From: CAWACP01 sp963832965
GTDB taxonomy: Bacteria; Acidobacteriota; Terriglobia; Bryobacterales; Bryobacteraceae
Direction: 5' to 3'
Assembly (NCBI GenBank): GCA_963832965.1
Contig: CAWHVW010000003.1
Coordinates: 1,240,001-1,304,000 of the forward strand
DNA: 64,000 nt
The notes beneath the pieces are model-generated. The model saw nothing but the letters and a program-made list of their open reading frames with translations, ran no database searches and was not told where the DNA came from. The position numbers and the translations under genes were made by a program. This document shows, piece after piece, positions 60,425 to 64,000 of this stretch (positions are counted from its first letter, which is position 1; every line of letters begins with the position of its first letter).

Positions 60425-61488
60425 GAACCCAGTTCCTCGTCGAAGCAAACCGCCACTTTCCCGCAGCGGCCGCTGGCCATCAACGCGTAGGCCTCATCCG
60501 CGTGATCCAGAGCGAAGCGGTGCGTAATCAGATCCGCCGGATGCAGGTTCCATCGCGCCAGCCGCTCCACCAGTTCCTCCATCAGCCACGTGGATGTCAC
60601 CCAGGAACCGTAAATTGTCTTCTGATCGTGAATGAGGTCCGGCGAAGGATTGAAATCGAGGGTTCCGCCTTCTCCAAGAAAAACGATCCGGCCCCATTTT
60701 CGCGCGGCGCGAATGGCCGTGGCGCGCGCGGCGGAATTCGCCGAGCAATCGACAGCGCGCTCCACACCGCGGCCGCCCGTGAGCTCCAGCACCTGCGCCA
60801 CGTTATCGGGACCCGCCGGCAGCACCGCGTGGCACACACCCATCCGCAACGCAAGCTGCAAGCGTTCCGTAATGACGTCAATGCCGATAATTTGCTTCGC
60901 CCCCAGCTTCCGGCACAATGCGCCGGCCGCGAGCCCCACCGGCCCAAGCCCGGTGATCAGCACCGCATCGGCGCCGCTCACGCCGATCTTCATGAGCCCT
61001 TCGTACACGGTGCCGAACCCGCAGGCAACCTGCGCGCCATCGGCGTAGGAGAGTTCGTCCGGTAACGCGATAAGATCCTTTTCCTCGGCAAGCAGGTAGT
61101 CGGCCATCCCGCCATCGCGCTGCCATCCGTACGCGCGGCGATATTGCGCACTGGTGCAGGAGATCATGTATCCGCGCCGGCAATCGTTGCACAGGCCGCA
61201 ACCTGAAATGTGATACACCACCACGCGGTCGCCGTCGTGAAACCGTCTGCACCCCGGCCCGGTGCGCACGATGAGACCCGCCGGCTCATGACCGGCGATC
61301 ACCCCCTGGTATCCTTCCGGGCCTTTCCCTAAGTGCTCGTGGTAAATGCAACGGATATCGGAGCCGCAAATCGTGGAGGCCTTCATCCGGAGAAGCACCT
61401 CGCCATGTCCCGGTTCCGACACGGGCACGGTCTTGCGGACCACGGTGCTGTTGCCCGGCAGAAATGCCGCCTGCATGGTCTCAGACAT
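60421..61488 (-). CDS. Zinc-dependent medium-chain alcohol dehydrogenase
   Basis: The 355-residue protein (from ATG 61488) has the MDR pattern: VLLRMKASTICGSDIRCIYH (catalytic Cys), VIAGHEPAGLIVRTGPGCRR (GHE motif), a structural zinc cluster with CGLCNDCRRGYMISC and a Rossmann fold (VLITGLGPVGLAAGALCRKL then GAKQIIGIDVITERL). A NAD(P)-dependent sugar or polyol dehydrogenase is likely. It overlaps the nucleoside hydrolase start by a few bases downstream and the aldo/keto reductase stop by a few bases upstream, forming a coupled three-gene unit. Confidence 0.92.
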   Translation of the reverse strand: MSETMQAAFLPGNSTVVRKTVPVSEPGHGEVLLRMKASTICGSDIRCIYHEHLGKGPEGYQGVIAGHEPAGLIVRTGPGCRRFHDGDRVVVYHISGCGLCNDCRRGYMISCTSAQYRRAYGWQRDGGMADYLLAEEKDLIALPDELSYADGAQVACGFGTVYEGLMKIGVSGADAVLITGLGPVGLAAGALCRKLGAKQIIGIDVITERLQLALRMGVCHAVLPAGPDNVAQVLELTGGRGVERAVDCSANSAARATAIRAARKWGRIVFLGEGGTLDFNPSPDLIHDQKTIYGSWVTSTWLMEELVERLARWNLHPADLITHRFALDHADEAYALMASGRCGKVAVCFDEELGS

Positions 61489-62521
61489 CGATCTCACCGG
61501 CCAGATCCCAGAGAGCCTCCCAGGATTGCCCTTCCTTCCACAAAAACACCTGGCCTTTGATCAGGCGGCAGTTCCGGTCAATGCCACCAATCTGCCGCAT
61601 CTCATCGCCGCTTAGAGGATCGTTCACGACGCCCCGGAGATTGCTCAAATAGTTTCGCCGGTTCGCGGAGAAGGGGATGGGCGTCTGGCCGCGCTGCGCG
61701 GCCCATTTCACGCAGACCACGGCGGGATGCACGCCATGCCTCGCGGCAATAGCCACGATCACCGGATCGGCCAGCGGGTCCGTGTCGCCGGGCGTGCGGT
61801 CGCGCTCCGGACGGTTGGGAGAACCCAGCGGGCAATAGCCGACTGGCTCGATTCCGTTCTCCCGGACAAAGGCGAATAACTCCGGCTGCTGGAAATGCGG
61901 ATGCAACTCCATTTCGTTGACAGCGGCTTTGATTCGGGCATCGCGAAGCAACAGTTGCAGCTTGGGAACGGTCATGTTCGAGGTGCCGATATGCCTGACG
62001 AGGCCCTTGTCCACCAGTTCTTCCATCTTCCGCCAGGTTTTCATGAAGTTCTCGTGGATGTACGGACGGGCATCCGGGCTGCGCGCGTGCACGTCGCAAC
62101 CGGGCGGATGATAATTCGGAAACGGCCAATGCACCAGGTACAGGTCCAGGTAATCGAGCTGCAGATCGGCGAGCGATTTCCGGCACGAAGCAATGACATC
62201 GCTCTCATCATGCTTGTCGTTCCAGAGTTTCGAGGTGACCCACAATTGTTCGCGGCTCACGCCGCCGTCGATGATGTCCCGTAGCGCGACGCCCACGCGG
62301 TGTTCGTTGCCGTACACCGAGGCGCAATCAAAATGCCGGTACCCAACTGCAGCGGCGCCCTTCACCGCTTGTTCGATTTCCTCGGGAGAGGCATGATCGG
62401 ATCCGAAGGTGCCGAGGCCTATCGCGGGCATCCGGGCGCCTCCGGCAAGAATCCGGTGCGGGACGAGCGCCGGATCGACGCCGTCGGCCGCCGGGGTCCA
62501 CGGGGAGTTGGTTTTGCTCAT
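61481..62521 (-). CDS. Aldo/keto reductase
   Basis: The 346-residue protein starts at ATG 62521, behind a GGAGGGTGACC site, with IGLGTFGSDHASPEEIEQAV, AAAVGYRHFDCASVYGNEHR (catalytic Asp and Tyr), VTSKLWNDKHDESDVIASCR (Lys), LDLYLVHWPFPNYH (His), then IGTSNMTVPKLQLLL and PIPFSANRRNYLSNL near the cofactor end. This is the AKR tetrad in order. It reduces an aldehyde or sugar carbonyl using NADPH. It is the first gene of the minus-strand trio with alcohol dehydrogenase and nucleoside hydrolase, suggesting a small carbohydrate or nucleoside-derived sugar pathway. Confidence 0.93.
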   Translation of the reverse strand: MSKTNSPWTPAADGVDPALVPHRILAGGARMPAIGLGTFGSDHASPEEIEQAVKGAAAVGYRHFDCASVYGNEHRVGVALRDIIDGGVSREQLWVTSKLWNDKHDESDVIASCRKSLADLQLDYLDLYLVHWPFPNYHPPGCDVHARSPDARPYIHENFMKTWRKMEELVDKGLVRHIGTSNMTVPKLQLLLRDARIKAAVNEMELHPHFQQPELFAFVRENGIEPVGYCPLGSPNRPERDRTPGDTDPLADPVIVAIAARHGVHPAVVCVKWAAQRGQTPIPFSANRRNYLSNLRGVVNDPLSGDEMRQIGGIDRNCRLIKGQVFLWKEGQSWEALWDLAGEIDV

Positions 62522-62531
62522 GACGAGGTGG

Positions 62532-64000
62532 TCACCCTCCCAACATTGCCTGGCGAACCATAACAACGGGCGGAAAGCCCTGCTTCAGAAACTCGTTGTG
62601 AAAATCCTCCAGCCGAAACGCCGGCCCCATCTTTTTTTTGTAGTCTTCTCGCAGCTTCATGATTTGCAGTTTTCCCAGCGTGTAAACCAGGTAGGTTGGG
62701 TCGGAAGTGCCGCGCTTGGTTTCACGCACGGCGTTCGCGCGGGACTGGTAGCCTTCTTTGACGAAGAAATCCACCGCCTGGTCGAACGTCATCTTCCCGG
62801 TGTGCATCTCGATGCCCACAATGTAGCGCGCGTTCCGCAGAAGCGCGTCCTGAAGCTGGCCGAGGCGCAGGTTGCGGTCGCCATTGCCATAGCCTTCATC
62901 CAGCATCATCTGCTCGCAGTAGTGCGCCCAGCCTTCCGAATTGGAATTCGCACCGAACAGTTTTCGCACCTTCGACGGCGCCTGCTTCACCCACAGGAAC
63001 TGCACGTAGTGGCCGGGATACACTTCGTGCACGGCCGTGCTCACGATCGTGCCGCGGTTGAACCCTTCCATGAGCTCTTCGACGTCTTCCTTCGACGCGC
63101 CCGCCTCCGGCAGCGTGACGTTAAAGAACGCCTCCTTCGCCACCTGCTCGAAAGGGCCGGGCGTGTCCATGGACGCGGAGGTCAGCGCGCGCATGAACGG
63201 AGGCGTCTCTTCCACGATGGGTGAAACGTCGGATGGAATGGTCACGATATGGTGCTCGCGGATGTAATCGCGCAGCCCGCCGAGGGTGTTTCGAAACGCA
63301 TCCAGCAGGCCACCGGGCTGGGGATGATCGTGAGCGAGATCGTCCATGATTTCCATCGGCGTTTTCTTCGGGTCCTCGCTCGCGGCCACGTCGCGAAACC
63401 ACTTCTGATTGCGCCGCATGTCCTCGTAGCCGGCGCGCAGCAGCTCGTCGAGAGGCGTCGTCACCATCTCGTCGTATTCCAGCTTGCGCCGGAACAGTTC
63501 GGCGCCGAGACGGAAATCGCCCTGCGAGCGGGGCAGCAAATCGGTCTTCAGCCAGGCTTCGTACGATCGCAGCGCTTCCACCACGCGCCCGTTCGTCTTT
63601 CCAAACTCGTCCAGAAGGGCGGCATCGCTCACCGCATGGAACGCGTCCGGAACATCGTGCTCGAAGAAGCTGATGATCCCGGGCATCTGTTCGATCGCCA
63701 CCTCGGTATAAATCTTTGGCGGATTCTTCAGATTGACGCGAGCAGTCTCCAGCACCCCCGGCATCTGCCGCTCTCGCGCCACCACGCTCCGCAACCGCTC
63801 CTCCGGGGACGCGAACGTGCGGCTGATCAGAATAAAAACGCTGTTGGTGAGACTGCTGGAGTAGTCGTCCGGATTCTTCTCCCACATGCGGACACGCTCC
63901 AGCGCCAGCAGGTCTCCGCGAATGTGCGCCAGCAGCAGATCGCGATCGGCGGACTGCGGGTCCGCGGCAAACTCACTCTCCGCCCGATGCAGGAACGCAA
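62532..64000 (-). CDS. DUF885-family metallopeptidase-like protein (5' end outside window)
   Basis: The frame is open through the window end at 64000, so the N-terminus lies outside. The visible 489 or so residues fit the DUF885 family: IYTEVAIEQMPGIISFFEHD, RLGAELFRRKLEYDEMVTTP, and the key STAVHEVYPGHYVQFLWVKQ (HExxPGH metal motif) followed by NSEGWAHYCEQMMLDEG and GKMTFDQAVDFFVKEGYQSR. These proteins resemble zinc peptidases and are often secreted, which cannot be judged without the missing start. Ten bases separate its stop from the aldo/keto reductase gene. Confidence 0.88.
   Translation of the reverse strand, partial: AFLHRAESEFAADPQSADRDLLLAHIRGDLLALERVRMWEKNPDDYSSSLTNSVFILISRTFASPEERLRSVVARERQMPGVLETARVNLKNPPKIYTEVAIEQMPGIISFFEHDVPDAFHAVSDAALLDEFGKTNGRVVEALRSYEAWLKTDLLPRSQGDFRLGAELFRRKLEYDEMVTTPLDELLRAGYEDMRRNQKWFRDVAASEDPKKTPMEIMDDLAHDHPQPGGLLDAFRNTLGGLRDYIREHHIVTIPSDVSPIVEETPPFMRALTSASMDTPGPFEQVAKEAFFNVTLPEAGASKEDVEELMEGFNRGTIVSTAVHEVYPGHYVQFLWVKQAPSKVRKLFGANSNSEGWAHYCEQMMLDEGYGNGDRNLRLGQLQDALLRNARYIVGIEMHTGKMTFDQAVDFFVKEGYQSRANAVRETKRGTSDPTYLVYTLGKLQIMKLREDYKKKMGPAFRLEDFHNEFLKQGFPPVVMVRQAMLGG

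Overview
The window is GC-rich bacterial chromosome dominated by one large flagellar locus (about 1-33600), followed by regulatory, secretion/pilus and general metabolic genes. A TonB-type protein, a secretin, Tad/CpaB pilus genes, an ASPIC/UnbV FG-GAP protein, DUF3455, DinB and SPINDLY-type glycosyltransferase genes, together with FliW/CsrA beside flagellin, suggest a diderm soil bacterium outside the Proteobacteria. Acidobacteriota (Solibacter/Bryobacter-like) is my best inference from gene content; it has not been checked by search.

Flagellar locus. 1-4931: fliK (5' end outside the window), flgD, flgE, fliN, fliO, fliP, fliQ, fliR, tightly packed. 4933-5752: an antisense REP-associated transposase (RAYT) with its hairpins, inserted between fliR and flhB. 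5774-15585: flhB, flhA, flhF, fliA, a long FliN/FliY-like gene, an uncharacterised membrane protein, flgM, an flgN-like gene, flgK, flgL and a small unknown gene. 15656-16612: fliM alone on the minus strand. 16750-19580: flbD, motA, motB, fliW, csrA. 19713-25968: a TPR/GT41 O-GlcNAc-type transferase and a methyltransferase (likely flagellin modification), flagellin, a strong terminator, fliD and a fliT-like gene. 26014-27048: a minus-strand HDOD protein with a C-terminal membrane anchor. 27246-33591: flgB, flgC, fliE, fliF, fliG, fliH, fliI, fliJ. A sigma-54 activator with a second, C-terminal receiver domain follows at 35021-36835. Together these supply the basal body, C-ring, export apparatus, hook, filament, stator, sigma-28/FlgM switch and a FliW-CsrA-flagellin post-transcriptional loop. 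The flagellin leader carries two CsrA-like sites, one in a hairpin loop and one over the ribosome binding site. Not seen here: flgF/G/H/I/J/A, fliL, fliS, flhG and chemotaxis genes.

36849-48926 holds a membrane protein, a partial Tad pilus set (cpaB, tadB, tadC without tadA), DinB, an MBL-fold hydrolase, arginine decarboxylase, a TrmJ-type methyltransferase, small genes, YggX, and a divergent AAA+ ATPase/secretin pair. 49001-58348 holds thioredoxin, a secreted alpha-helical protein, a NarL-type two-component system overlapping a Tat-exported FG-GAP protein, a hypothetical protein, an ankyrin protein, an ICMT-like protein, an NTF2-thioredoxin fusion and a DUF3455 protein. 58398-59440 is decayed sequence: a toxin-antitoxin pair broken by a one-base frameshift and by a 144-bp insertion, then a probable receptor remnant. 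59456-64000 is a minus-strand group: DUF885 peptidase-like (partial), aldo/keto reductase, zinc alcohol dehydrogenase, nucleoside hydrolase.

No rRNA, tRNA or CRISPR array was recognised.
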